DNA of 35,809 nt, taken from positions 1 through 35,809 of the forward strand of contig CAJTIU010000044.1 of NCBI GenBank assembly GCA_910576335.1, in the 5' to 3' direction. Made by a program: the position numbers and the translations under genes. Positions within the stretch are counted from its first letter, which is position 1. Each line of letters begins with the position of its first letter. The notes beneath the pieces are model-generated. The model was given only the letters and a program-made list of their open reading frames with translations, did not search any database and had not been told where the DNA came from. The DNA is from Lachnospiraceae bacterium. Lineage in GTDB: Bacteria; Bacillota; Clostridia; Lachnospirales; Lachnospiraceae. This document shows positions 7,571 to 15,735 of this stretch, in pieces.

Positions 7571-9175
7571 ATGAAAGGAAAGAAAAAGATACTTTTTGCG
7601 CTGGGCATATTGGTCGCAGCAGCGGTGTACTATTATGTAACACTCCCTGCTATCAATATCCATTCATCAGACACCTGGGTTATGGGGCTGTTTCTGCTGC
7701 TTGTACTGGCAGCGGCATATGTGGTAAAAAAGCGGCTTGGGAGACATGAATTTAAGGAGAATAAGGTAGTAAAATGTTTCGGCATTCTGATACTGGGTAT
7801 AGGGGCAGTGTATCTGATTGGTTCTGTTCTGTCCTCACCGATTGTGAATGCAAAGAAATACCAGAGGCTGATGAAGGTGGAAGAGGGCAATTTCGCAGAC
7901 GATGTGGAGGAGCTTTCTTTTGACATGATACCGCTTCTTGATAAGGATACCGCAGAGATTCTCGGCGACCGGAAAATGGGAAGTATGGTAGATATGGTTT
8001 CCCAGTTTGAGGCAGACGAAATTTATTCCCAGATCAATTACAATGATAATCCGGTGAGGGTATCTCCGCTGAAATACGCGAGTCTGATTAAGTGGTTCAC
8101 GAACCGTTCCGAGGGAATTCCGGCATATATCCGTATCAATATGGCAACCCAGAGCACAGAGATCGTGAAGCTTAAAGAGGGAATGAAATATATGACATGT
8201 GAGCATTTTAACCGGAATATCTACCGGCATCTGCGATTTGCGCATCCCACATATATCTATGGACAGCTTAGCTTCGAGATTGACGATGAGGGCATTCCCT
8301 ACTGGATTGCCCCGGTGAAGAAGTTCAATATCGGACTGTTTGGCGGTGAGACAGTAGGAAAGGTTGTAATCTGTAATGCGGTAACCGGTGAGATGAAGAC
8401 CTATCAGGTGGATGAGGCGCCAGAGTGGATTGACCGTGCGTATTCAGCAGATCTTCTTGTGGAGCTTTTTGATTACTATGGCACTCTGAAGCATGGATTC
8501 TTTAACAGTGTGCTAAGTCAGAAAGACTGCCTTAAGACAACAGACGGATACAATTATCTGGCATTGGATGATGATGTATGGATGTATACAGGTGTTACCT
8601 CAGTAAATGGCGACCAGTCTAATGTGGGCTTCGTGCTTTCAAACCAGAGGACTTTGGAGACGAAATATTATGAGGTAGAGGGTGCAACAGAATCTTCTGC
8701 TATGTCGTCCGCAGAAGGACAGGTACAGAACCTGAAGTATATCGCTACATTCCCGCTGCTTTTGAATATTTCTGGTGAGCCTACCTATTTTATAGCCCTC
8801 AAAGATGATGCAGGACTCGTGAAAAAATATGCCATGGTAAATGTACAGAAATATCAGATCGTAGCAATCGGTGACAGTGTAAGCCAGTGTGAGGAGAATT
8901 ATCTGGAGCTTCTCTTAAGCAGCGGCGTGAAGGAAGCTGAGAAGGATACGAGAGAGGTGCATACCGTGACAGGTGAGATTACTAAGATCGCCCAGGCAGT
9001 TCTTGACGGGACCTCCCACTATTATCTGATGGTGACAGGTTCTGATGATATCTTTGACATCTCGGTTGTTGACTTTATTGATGTTGTAAGATGTGAAGAG
9101 GGTCAGAAGATTACCATGGAATATAAGGAAGGCGAGCAGGCAAATACAGTCATGTCGCTGACATTTGACAGATAG
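7571..9175 (+). CDS. Membrane-anchored protein of unknown function downstream of trkAH
   Basis: I do not recognise a named family for this 534-residue protein. It starts with three hydrophobic segments (about residues 7-25, 36-52 and 70-88), followed by a soluble region of about 440 residues with balanced charge and many aromatic residues (for example YIYGQLSFEIDDEGIPYW). No cysteine cluster, P-loop or hydrolase motif is visible. The last 70 residues (from HTVTGEITKIAQAV) resemble a small beta-barrel add-on. An SD (GGAGG) seven bases before the ATG fixes the start. It lies 65 bases after trkH with only a weak hairpin between, so it may share the trk transcript. A role in envelope or turgor homeostasis is inferred from context only. 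A symmetric terminator follows. Confidence 0.75.
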   Translation: MKGKKKILFALGILVAAAVYYYVTLPAINIHSSDTWVMGLFLLLVLAAAYVVKKRLGRHEFKENKVVKCFGILILGIGAVYLIGSVLSSPIVNAKKYQRLMKVEEGNFADDVEELSFDMIPLLDKDTAEILGDRKMGSMVDMVSQFEADEIYSQINYNDNPVRVSPLKYASLIKWFTNRSEGIPAYIRINMATQSTEIVKLKEGMKYMTCEHFNRNIYRHLRFAHPTYIYGQLSFEIDDEGIPYWIAPVKKFNIGLFGGETVGKVVICNAVTGEMKTYQVDEAPEWIDRAYSADLLVELFDYYGTLKHGFFNSVLSQKDCLKTTDGYNYLALDDDVWMYTGVTSVNGDQSNVGFVLSNQRTLETKYYEVEGATESSAMSSAEGQVQNLKYIATFPLLLNISGEPTYFIALKDDAGLVKKYAMVNVQKYQIVAIGDSVSQCEENYLELLLSSGVKEAEKDTREVHTVTGEITKIAQAVLDGTSHYYLMVTGSDDIFDISVVDFIDVVRCEEGQKITMEYKEGEQANTVMSLTFDR

Positions 9176-9199
9176 AGGAAGGAATTAGGAATTGCGTGA

Positions 9200-9233
9200 G
9201 CAAACGGGAACGGCTTTAGCCGTTCCCGTTTGC
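9200..9233. terminator. Bidirectional terminator between convergent genes
   Basis: A perfect 16-bp stem (9200-9215 with 9218-9233; GCAAACGGGAACGGCT and its complement) with a TT loop lies between the plus-strand membrane protein and the convergent minus-strand P-loop gene. The T-run is poor, so termination efficiency is uncertain. Confidence 0.7.
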
Positions 9234-9242
9234 TTCTGAGTC

Positions 9243-9665
9243 TTAATTAATAAAGCTTAGGTTTTCTGTATTAACATCCTTCAGATCTTCTTTTGCGCCG
9301 CTGATGCTTACAAAGAATTCAATGCCGCAGTCAGAGGAAATCTTCTTAAGTCTCTCTGTGAATTCCGGCATATTTTCTAAAGAAACATCAGCATGTTTCA
9401 GGATCCCATCGATAAATACACATTCAATATCATGGTTGGAGCTATACATTCCATATAAAAATCCGATATATTCATCAATATTGGTAATTGATGTGTAGTC
9501 ATCCATACAGATGGTACGGATATCAAATGTGACGCTTGCGGTGTCTCTGTGCGTTTTTTTGATAAATACGACATTACCGTTGCAGTCTTTTGCTTTTTTG
9601 TTAGCAAGTTCAATCATCTGCTGTGTCTTGCCGCTCCCTTTCGGACCTGTTAATAAATTTACCAT
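9243..9665 (-). CDS. Small P-loop NTPase, thymidine-kinase/PilT-like fold
   Basis: This 140-residue protein begins MVNLLTGPKGSGKT, a Walker A motif at residues 7-14, and has a Walker B-like CVFIDG near residue 83. It is far shorter than true PilT or AAA proteins; similar small ATP-binding proteins in Lachnospiraceae are often labelled PilT-like or simply ATP-binding. No partner domain, zinc site or membrane segment is visible. GGAGA lies just upstream of the ATG, and a TATAAT -10 is readable on the same strand about 30 bases further up. It is convergent with the gene to its left and divergent from leuS. Function unknown; a nucleotide-sensing or kinase role is conceivable. Confidence 0.75.
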   Translation of the reverse strand: MVNLLTGPKGSGKTQQMIELANKKAKDCNGNVVFIKKTHRDTASVTFDIRTICMDDYTSITNIDEYIGFLYGMYSSNHDIECVFIDGILKHADVSLENMPEFTERLKKISSDCGIEFFVSISGAKEDLKDVNTENLSFIN

Positions 9666-9804
9666 TGGCGAACTCTCCTTTATGTATCATATTATACTGA
9701 AATGCTTTCAGTACCGTTACCTGTTTCTATTATACACGAAAGAGAGGACAGGAACAACCATAATTTCAAGTTAATCAGATTATTAAAAGATTTGTCAGAA
9801 TCAC

Positions 9805-9833
9805 TTGACTTATTTTAACATTATCCGTATAAT
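9805..9833 (+). promoter_or_regulatory. Strong sigma-A promoter of leuS
   Basis: TTGACT (9805-9810) and TATAAT (9828-9833) are separated by 17 bases. Transcription from here would begin near 9840 and run through the T-box leader. Confidence 0.85.
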
Positions 9834-9839
9834 AGTGAA

Positions 9840-9990
9840 GAATAGGAAAGAAACGTTGATGAGGAGTAGTAAGAGCCGATTGTTTTCAGAGAGCTGCCGG
9901 AGGGTGCGAGGCAGCAGTGCCCTGTATGAAGAAGAGTGGTACCGCGGAAGTGAAGTCTTTTCGTCTCTTTTGAGATGGAAGGACTTTTTG
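9840..9990 (+). promoter_or_regulatory. T-box leader (tRNA-sensing riboswitch) of leuS
   Basis: The leader shows the T-box hallmarks in order. GATGAGGAGTAGTA (9858-9871) and AGAGAGC (9888-9894) belong to Stem I, whose GCTGCC/GGCAGC arm is 9893-9898 with 9910-9915. The T-box sequence GTGGTACCGCGG (9936-9947), which binds the tRNA acceptor end, comes next. A terminator hairpin follows, with AAGTC (9953-9957) pairing to GGACTT (9981-9986) and a run of five T. Known T-boxes read through when the cognate tRNA is uncharged, so leuS expression should rise on leucine starvation. The specifier is not certain; a CTG leucine triplet at 9922-9924 is a candidate. Stem I is short compared with the classic form. 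Confidence 0.9.
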
Positions 9991-10043
9991 TTTCGTGCCT
10001 GTGGCGAGGTCTTTGACGTTATTATAGTAGGAGGAGTAAAAAG

Positions 10044-12476
10044 ATGTCTAAAATCCCTTATAATCATAAGGCAATTGAAAAAAAGTGGCGCGAGAACTGG
10101 GAAAAGAACCCGGTGAACGTAACAGAGAATGAAGATGGAAGTAAGAGAGAAAAATATTACTGTCTGGATATGTTCCCGTATCCATCAGGGAATGGCCTGC
10201 ATGTAGGCCACTGGAGAGGCTACGTGATCTCAGATGTATGGAGCAGGTATAAGCTTCAGCAGGGATACTACATCATCCATCCCATGGGGTGGGATGCATT
10301 TGGCCTTCCGGCAGAAAACTATGCAATTAAGATGGGGGTACACCCGGCGATTTCTACTGCAGAGAATGTGAAGAATATTAAAAAACAGATTAATGAGATT
10401 GCGGCTCTTTACGACTGGGACCGGGAGGTGAATACAACAGATCCAGAGTTTTATAAATGGACCCAGTGGATCTTTGTAAAGATGTTTAAGGAGGGGCTCG
10501 CTTATGAGAAGGAATTTCCTATCAACTGGTGTCCTTCCTGTAAGACAGGGCTTGCCAACGAAGAGGTGGTAAATGGTAAATGTGAGCGCTGCGGCGCAGA
10601 GGTGACGAAGAAGAATCTCCGTCAGTGGATGCTTAAGATTACCGCCTATGCAGAGCGTTTGCTGGGAGATCTGGATAAGCTTGACTGGCCGGAGAAGGTA
10701 AAGAAGATGCAGACAGACTGGATTGGAAAATCCTATGGTGCAGAGGTGGATTTCCCGGTAGACGGCAGGGACGAGAAGATTACAGTCTATACAACCAGGC
10801 CGGATACTTTATACGGCGCCACCTTTATGGTACTTGCGCCGGAGCATGAGCTTGCCGCCAGCCTTGCTACAGATGAGACGAGAGAGGCTGTTGAAAAGTA
10901 TATTTATGACGCATCCATGAAGTCAAATGTAGACCGGATGCAGGATAAGGAAAAGACTGGCGTATTTACAGGAAGCTATGCGGTTAATCCACTGAATGGC
11001 GAGAAGACGCCAATCTGGCTGTCCGACTATGTACTTGCGGATTACGGTACTGGTGCTATTATGTGCGTACCGGCACATGATGACCGTGATTTTGAATTTG
11101 CTACAAAATTCGGTATTCCGATTGTACAGGTTATTGCAAAGGATGGAAAAGAAATTGAAAATATGACGGAGGCTTACACAGAGGCAAGCGGAACCATGAT
11201 TAATTCCGGCGAGTGGAATGGTATGGAGTCCTCCATACTGAAAAAGGAGGCTCCCCATATGATTGAAGAGAGGGGAATCGGCCGTGCAACTGTGAACTAT
11301 AAGCTGCGTGACTGGGTATTCTCCCGTCAGCGCTACTGGGGAGAGCCGATTCCGATTGTGCATTGTCCGGATTGCGGATGTGTGCCGGTGCCGGAGGAAG
11401 AGCTGCCGTTGCGTCTTCCGGAGGTAGAATCCTATGAGCCTACAGGAACAGGGGAATCACCCCTTGCAGCGATTGAGGAATGGGTAAACTGCAAGTGCCC
11501 GGTATGCGGAAAGCCTGCAAAGCGTGAGACAAATACAATGCCCCAGTGGGCAGGCTCCTCCTGGTATTTCCTGCGCTATGTGGATAACCAGAATGATAAG
11601 GAGCTTGTTTCCAGGGAGAAGGCAGATTCAATGCTTCCGGTAGATATGTATATCGGCGGCGTGGAGCATGCGGTGCTTCATCTTCTGTATTCAAGATTTT
11701 ATACAAAGTTCCTGTGCGATATCGGGGTCATTGATTTTGACGAGCCCTTCCACAAACTGTTTAACCAGGGAATGATTACAGGAAAGAACGGAATCAAGAT
11801 GAGCAAGTCAAAAGGCAATGTGGTATCTCCGGATGACCTTGTGAGAGACTATGGGTGTGATTCCCTGCGTATGTACGAGCTTTTCGTTGGTCCGCCGGAA
11901 CTGGATGCCGAGTGGGATGACCGTGGAATTGACGGTGTGAACCGTTTTCTTAAGAGATTCTGGAATCTTGTTATGGACAGCAGGGAAGCAGATGTGACTG
12001 CGACAAAAGAGATGGTCAAAGAACGTCACAGACTAATTAAGGACATTACCGTGCGTCTGGAGAGCTTCAGTCTGAACACAGCAATCTCAGGGTTTATGGA
12101 GCATAATAATAAATTGATTGAGATTGCAAAAAAGGAAGGCGGAGTTGACAAAGAGACATTATCAGCCATGACCGTGCTTCTTTCCCCGTTTGCACCCCAC
12201 ATTGCAGAGGAAGCATGGGAGCAGTTAGGCCATACAGGGTCTGTCTTTAAGGCGGGTTGGCCTGTTTATGACGAAGAGGCTATGAAGGATGATGAGATTG
12301 AAGTTCCAGTTCAGCTGAACGGAAAGACAAAGGCAGTCATCCAGATCCCGGTCGATATCTCGAAGGAGGAAGCAATTGCCGCCGGAAAGGAAGCTATTGC
12401 AGATAAAATTACCGGAACGGTAGTGAAGGAAATCTATGTTCCGAAGAAGATTATTAATATCGTGCAGAAAATGTAA
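10044..12476 (+). CDS. leuS: Leucyl-tRNA synthetase
   Basis: This class I aminoacyl-tRNA synthetase charges tRNA-Leu with leucine in the cytosol. It has 810 residues, normal for the bacterial enzyme. The HIGH signature reads HVGH at residues 53-56 and the KMSKS signature is intact near residues 586-590. Between them lie the zinc-binding Cys clusters (CPSCKTG..CERCG and CPDCG/CPVCG) and the CP1 editing domain with TTRPDTLYGATF. The start follows TAGGAGGAG by six bases. It is transcribed alone behind its own promoter and T-box leader, and hairpins after the stop probably end the message. Confidence 0.98.
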   Translation: MSKIPYNHKAIEKKWRENWEKNPVNVTENEDGSKREKYYCLDMFPYPSGNGLHVGHWRGYVISDVWSRYKLQQGYYIIHPMGWDAFGLPAENYAIKMGVHPAISTAENVKNIKKQINEIAALYDWDREVNTTDPEFYKWTQWIFVKMFKEGLAYEKEFPINWCPSCKTGLANEEVVNGKCERCGAEVTKKNLRQWMLKITAYAERLLGDLDKLDWPEKVKKMQTDWIGKSYGAEVDFPVDGRDEKITVYTTRPDTLYGATFMVLAPEHELAASLATDETREAVEKYIYDASMKSNVDRMQDKEKTGVFTGSYAVNPLNGEKTPIWLSDYVLADYGTGAIMCVPAHDDRDFEFATKFGIPIVQVIAKDGKEIENMTEAYTEASGTMINSGEWNGMESSILKKEAPHMIEERGIGRATVNYKLRDWVFSRQRYWGEPIPIVHCPDCGCVPVPEEELPLRLPEVESYEPTGTGESPLAAIEEWVNCKCPVCGKPAKRETNTMPQWAGSSWYFLRYVDNQNDKELVSREKADSMLPVDMYIGGVEHAVLHLLYSRFYTKFLCDIGVIDFDEPFHKLFNQGMITGKNGIKMSKSKGNVVSPDDLVRDYGCDSLRMYELFVGPPELDAEWDDRGIDGVNRFLKRFWNLVMDSREADVTATKEMVKERHRLIKDITVRLESFSLNTAISGFMEHNNKLIEIAKKEGGVDKETLSAMTVLLSPFAPHIAEEAWEQLGHTGSVFKAGWPVYDEEAMKDDEIEVPVQLNGKTKAVIQIPVDISKEEAIAAGKEAIADKITGTVVKEIYVPKKIINIVQKM

Positions 12477-12498
12477 CAATTCGGTTCAGGGTTCTCGC

Positions 12499-12523
12499 GG
12501 AATGTGCGGTTTGTGCGCATTCC
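12499..12523 (+). terminator. Hairpin after leuS
   Basis: GGAATGTGCG (12499-12508) pairs with TGCGCATTCC (12514-12523), including two G-U pairs, around a 5-base loop. There is no T-run behind it, so it may stabilise the 3' end rather than terminate. Confidence 0.5.
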
Positions 12524-12557
12524 CGGGCTGTGAATGATAAAGGGTAATTAGTTTTTG

Positions 12558-12586
12558 GAAACGGTTCAGGCGGCCTGGGCCGTTTC
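12558..12586 (+). terminator. Probable leuS terminator
   Basis: GAAACGG (12558-12564) pairs with CCGTTTC (12580-12586), with an inner CAGG/CCTG helix. The T-run is weak. The rest of the 240-base gap up to the next gene holds an imperfect nested inverted repeat (TGTACG/CGTACA near 12606-12636) and a GCCGC-TTT-GCGGC hairpin, but no gene. Confidence 0.5.
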
Positions 12587-12716
12587 TCTGTTACTATGGC
12601 GGGGTGTACGTCCCGCAAATAGTATACTGCGTACAGCCGCATAAGGGAGTATGCCGCTTTGCGGCTGCCGTGAGTATAACATAATTTTTGCTTTCAGTTA
12701 GCAAGGAGGTTATAGT

Positions 12717-13676
12717 ATGGACAGAAATATGGAATATAAGATAAGGAAGGTAATGTCATCCTATTATAAAAGAAAATGGGCGGGAGCGGGAATCTGTGCA
12801 ATTGCGATTATTTACCTGATTTATCTGGGGATCTTTAAGATGGATTACCGGATTAGTCTGGTGGTGGGAGGCTTTGCTTCACTGCTGCTGACACTGAGTG
12901 TTTTTTTGGTGTATATTACTTTGGCGGCAGTCATGATCTTTGTGCTTATGTCGGCATCAACCGTGATTTCGGAGACCTTAATGAAAGATTGTGATCCGTA
13001 TCTTTTTGAGGCCTGCCTGAACCGGCTTACGATATTATTTTACAAAGACAGAATCGCATGCAATCATGCCATGGCGCAGTATTACCAGGGGAATTTTGCG
13101 CAGGCATGGGAAACGCTTCAGCGTATTAATATATATAAGTTGAAAGGAAGATTCCGATTCAATTACTATGTGATCCTGTGTGCGCTGCATTTTAGGAACG
13201 GGACAGGGGAAAGAGTGGCAGAGCTTGAGAAGACTTACCGCGCAGGAATCAGAAACAAAAAGGATCAAGAGTATTTTCGGATGCTTTGTGCGGATAATAA
13301 TCTGTTCCGGGCGATGGAAAACCGGGATTATGAGTCGGCTTTCCGTTTTGTAAAGGAGCGGGAGGAACTGGCAGGGAAGGTGTCTTATCCATGGCACAGG
13401 GTGCTCTTTGATATGAAGGAGGCTCGTATTTATGCTGCAATGGGAGAAAATGAGAGCGCGAAGCTTAAGCTGCGGCATGTAGTGGAACGTGGTGGGTCGC
13501 TTTTTTGTGTGGAAGAGGCAAGGGGGCTTCTGGAGAAGATTACGGGTGTGAAAGAGGTGAGCGAGCCAGAAACTGGGCGGACCGGGGAGCTAGAGACTGT
13601 GCAGACCGGGGAGACTGTGCAGATTGGAGAGCCAGAGCAGGAACAAGAGACTGTGCAGATTGAAGAGTCTGTGTAG
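12717..13676 (+). CDS. Membrane protein with a helical, TPR-like cytosolic domain and acidic repeat tail
   Basis: This 319-residue protein has two hydrophobic stretches (about residues 22-40 and 45-82, the second probably two helices), followed by a soluble alpha-helical region (95-270) with TPR-like spacing such as AMAQYYQGNFAQAWETL and ARIYAAMGENESAKLKL. The last 45 residues are a low-complexity acidic repeat built on ETVQTGE/ETVQIGE units, which suggests recent slippage expansion. GGAGG stands seven bases before the ATG. I do not recognise a named family; TPR-type domains usually mediate protein contacts, so a scaffold at the membrane is the best guess. It is not obviously in an operon and ends before a large palindromic element. 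Confidence 0.75.
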   Translation: MDRNMEYKIRKVMSSYYKRKWAGAGICAIAIIYLIYLGIFKMDYRISLVVGGFASLLLTLSVFLVYITLAAVMIFVLMSASTVISETLMKDCDPYLFEACLNRLTILFYKDRIACNHAMAQYYQGNFAQAWETLQRINIYKLKGRFRFNYYVILCALHFRNGTGERVAELEKTYRAGIRNKKDQEYFRMLCADNNLFRAMENRDYESAFRFVKEREELAGKVSYPWHRVLFDMKEARIYAAMGENESAKLKLRHVVERGGSLFCVEEARGLLEKITGVKEVSEPETGRTGELETVQTGETVQIGEPEQEQETVQIEESV

Positions 13677-13709
13677 GTACTGGGTGATTTTTACTGTCTG
13701 GCAGCGGAC

Positions 13710-13890
13710 GCAGGCAGGGACAATCCCATATTCCATTCAAACGGGGCAAAATTCCGGTGAACTAATTGCCAACTCCGACTAAGACGTTCGGGAGAACCCT
13801 CACGCCTAAGTCTTCGTAAGCAATGGATTTCACCTCCATAAAAAGCACCCTTGATTGTTTTCATTGGAATATGGGATTGTCCCTGCCTGC
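13710..13890. repeat. Nested palindromic element with 26-bp perfect terminal arms
   Basis: The terminal arms (13710-13735 and 13865-13890) are perfect 26-bp inverted repeats. Inside them, further complementary pairs line up in nested order: TCAA..GGG with CCCTTGA, GGTGAA with TTCACC, ATTGC with GCAAT, and AAGAC with GTCTT, closing on a GTTC-GGGA-GAAC mini-hairpin. The element occupies most of the 235 bases between two convergent genes. On the minus strand it contains a 57-codon frame (13864-13691) that I attribute to the repeat rather than to a protein gene. It could be a MITE, an IS-derived structured RNA or a bidirectional terminator. Confidence 0.8.
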
Positions 13891-13911
13891 TGTGTATCGG
13901 GCGGCAGGAGT

Positions 13912-14907
13912 TTAGGTTCTGTCGTGATTGATGGAGGTATAGAACATGGAGTGTATTTCCTCCTGTTTATTCGTCTGTCCTAATATCCACATAATCTTGG
14001 CAACGAGTGATTCGGTTGTCATGTCTGCAGCCTGGAGGATTCCAGGGTGTTCACTGTATTTTTTTCCTACCTTATAAACTTCTAGATCGCAGCCTTCTTC
14101 AGGAACCTGGGTGGTTACTGCAAGGGTTTTTCCGGCATTTACCCACCCGAAAATTGCCTTTTCGAAGGAGGCATCCTCATATTCTGGTATTCCGCCAATT
14201 CCAAAGGTTTCTAATATAATTGCATCATAGTGACTGCTTAAAAGTCCGAAGATCTCTGCTTTTACTTCTGGCGTGAGTTTTAGGACGAATACCCGGTCGT
14301 TCAGTCTGCTGTAGGTTTTAAGTGCATCCGGTTCGGGCAGTGCACCGGTGTAGTGCCGGATGATGCGGTCGTCATGAATGACTGCAAGAAGTGGAAAGTT
14401 CATGCTTTCAAAGGCATCAAAACTCCGTGTGCGCTGCTTTCTGCCGCGGGTCCCGGCAACGGCTTTTCCGTTAAATACAATGCAGACGCGGCAGGACTGG
14501 TCATCCAGGGCATACAGGATGCTCTGGTAGATGTTGAGCTTTGCATCTGTGTAGGGGTTTCCCATTGGCTTTTGGGAACCGGTCAGTACGATGGGTTTCC
14601 TGCTGTTCTGTATCAGGTAGGAAAGTGCGGCGGCTGTATATGCCATTGTGTCTGTTCCATGCAGGATTACGAATCCGTCGTAAGAGCCGTAGTGTTCCAT
14701 GACTGCATCACGGATTCTAAGCCAGTCCCGCGGACGCATGTTCGTGCTGTCAATATTCATAAGCTGCAGGACGGTGAGTTTACATTTGTCCTGAATTCCC
14801 GGGACATTCGCCGCCAGTTCATCCCCAGTCATGGCAGGCGCAAGTCCCTGTTCTCCGCCACTGGAGGCAATCGTGCCTCCAGTGGCAATCATAAGTATTT
14901 TTTTCAT
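13912..14907 (-). CDS. ansA: Type I L-asparaginase
   Basis: This cytosolic amidohydrolase converts L-asparagine to aspartate and ammonia. It has 331 residues from the chosen start. The first catalytic Thr lies in ATGGTIAS (about residues 8-15), and the second triad sits in LHGTDTMAYTA with the Lys in TGSQKPM, all as in the asparaginase/glutaminase family. There is no signal peptide, which argues for the type I (biosynthetic or low-affinity) enzyme. Three ATGs are possible; GAGAGG directly abuts the first (14916) and is nine bases before the one at 14907, which also begins the family motif, so I chose 14907. It is a single gene, convergent with the membrane protein and separated from it by the palindromic element. 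Confidence 0.93.
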   Translation of the reverse strand: MKKILMIATGGTIASSGGEQGLAPAMTGDELAANVPGIQDKCKLTVLQLMNIDSTNMRPRDWLRIRDAVMEHYGSYDGFVILHGTDTMAYTAAALSYLIQNSRKPIVLTGSQKPMGNPYTDAKLNIYQSILYALDDQSCRVCIVFNGKAVAGTRGRKQRTRSFDAFESMNFPLLAVIHDDRIIRHYTGALPEPDALKTYSRLNDRVFVLKLTPEVKAEIFGLLSSHYDAIILETFGIGGIPEYEDASFEKAIFGWVNAGKTLAVTTQVPEEGCDLEVYKVGKKYSEHPGILQAADMTTESLVAKIMWILGQTNKQEEIHSMFYTSINHDRT

Positions 14908-15019
14908 ATACATCATCCTCTCAATGTAATAAGTATAGTTGTATCTGACAACTTAATATAGTATAACACACCCTGGCTATTAGCTGCAATGAAGCACATA
15001 TCGATTGGTGAAAAATTCG

Positions 15020-15032
15020 CGTGATAATCACG
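15020..15032. promoter_or_regulatory. Upstream GTGAT inverted repeat
   Basis: CGTGAT-A-ATCACG is a perfect 13-base palindrome sharing the GTGAT half-site with the operator inside the merR promoter, about 60 bases downstream. It may be a second regulator site; the asparaginase lies divergently upstream. Confidence 0.4.
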
Positions 15033-15075
15033 GCCTTATATGAAGCAAATAATTTGTGATTCCGGAAAAAAGGTA

Positions 15076-15106
15076 TTGCTATCACGTTTACGTGATAGGA
15101 TATGCT
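15076..15106 (+). promoter_or_regulatory. MerR-type promoter with operator between -35 and -10
   Basis: TTGCTA (15076-15081) and TATGCT (15101-15106) are 19 bases apart. The long spacer carries a perfect 9-bp inverted repeat, CTATCACGT-TT-ACGTGATAG (15079-15098). This is the arrangement at promoters controlled by MerR regulators, which untwist the long spacer, and the MerR gene itself starts 27 bases downstream. Autoregulation is inferred. Confidence 0.65.
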
Positions 15107-15132
15107 TTTTATGCGGAGAGAGGAAGGCCGTA

Positions 15133-15525
15133 ATGAAAAGAACAAATGAGGTAAGTAAATTGGCTGGGGTAAGCAGGCGTACATTACAGTATTATGATGA
15201 CGAGGGAATTCTTGTGACGGAAAGATCAAGAAATAATCATCGATTATATGACAAGGAAGCGTTGGAAAAAATATGGGAAATCATGCTATATAAGGAGATG
15301 GGATTTGGGTTAAAGGAAATCAGACAATTACTACAGGCAACAGACAATAAGAAAAAAGAATATCTAAGACGGAAGATAGAAATTGTCAGAGGAGAAATTA
15401 AGAAAAGAGAAGAGCAGATAGAATTCATTTCACTGATTCTCGGACATGGAATTCCACAGATGCCGGAAGAAAGTGACGGAATGACGTATGTGAAAAGTAT
15501 AGAGGAATTGAGGAGAGGGTTATGA
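15133..15525 (+). CDS. MerR family transcriptional regulator
   Basis: The 130-residue protein has an N-terminal winged helix-turn-helix (NEVSKLAGVSRRTLQYYDDEG, residues 4-24 or so) typical of MerR, then a coiled-coil dimerisation helix (about 75-105). The short C-terminal tail has no conserved Cys pair, so a metal sensor is unlikely; a small-molecule or multidrug sensor is possible. An upstream in-frame ATG at 15040 would place the protein across its own promoter, whereas the ATG at 15133 follows GAGAGGAAGG, so I chose 15133. The stop overlaps an ATG (ATGA), so a translationally coupled partner is expected, but only 17 codons follow before a stop. Confidence 0.88.
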   Translation: MKRTNEVSKLAGVSRRTLQYYDDEGILVTERSRNNHRLYDKEALEKIWEIMLYKEMGFGLKEIRQLLQATDNKKKEYLRRKIEIVRGEIKKREEQIEFISLILGHGIPQMPEESDGMTYVKSIEELRRGL

Positions 15526-15726
15526 ACGAGCATGAAGTATATTCAACTGTTATGCAAATAATAAAGAGTTGTTAGAATTTAAGATGAATTGTAACTATTC
15601 ATGGGGACTTGCACCTCGCTGCATGTCCCCGTGCCAATAAAAGTTTTGATTCTGGCAAGCTTCTGTAGCCTGTTGAAACAGACATGTTAATAAATATGAG
15701 GGTATATTTGAAGGAAAAGAAGGAGA
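15526..15726 (+). other. Gap with a decayed coupled reading frame and a hairpin
   Basis: The ATG at 15522 overlaps the MerR stop but the frame runs only 17 codons (MNEHEVYSTVMQIIKSC), which suggests a lost gene. A hairpin at 15600-15633 pairs GGGGAC-T-TGCA with TGCA-T-GTCCCC. A weak promoter (TTGAAA 15673-15678, TATGAG 15695-15700, 16-base spacer) could drive the next cluster. Confidence 0.4.
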
Positions 15727-15735
15727 ATGATGGAA

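Noticed and set aside
13691-13864. 57-codon minus-strand frame inside the nested palindrome
   Set aside because: It crosses both structural arms, so the base order is explained by the palindrome; no SD stands before the ATG.
14353-14961. 202-codon open frame antisense to the asparaginase
   Set aside because: The asparaginase frame has all catalytic motifs; the other has no SD or homology.
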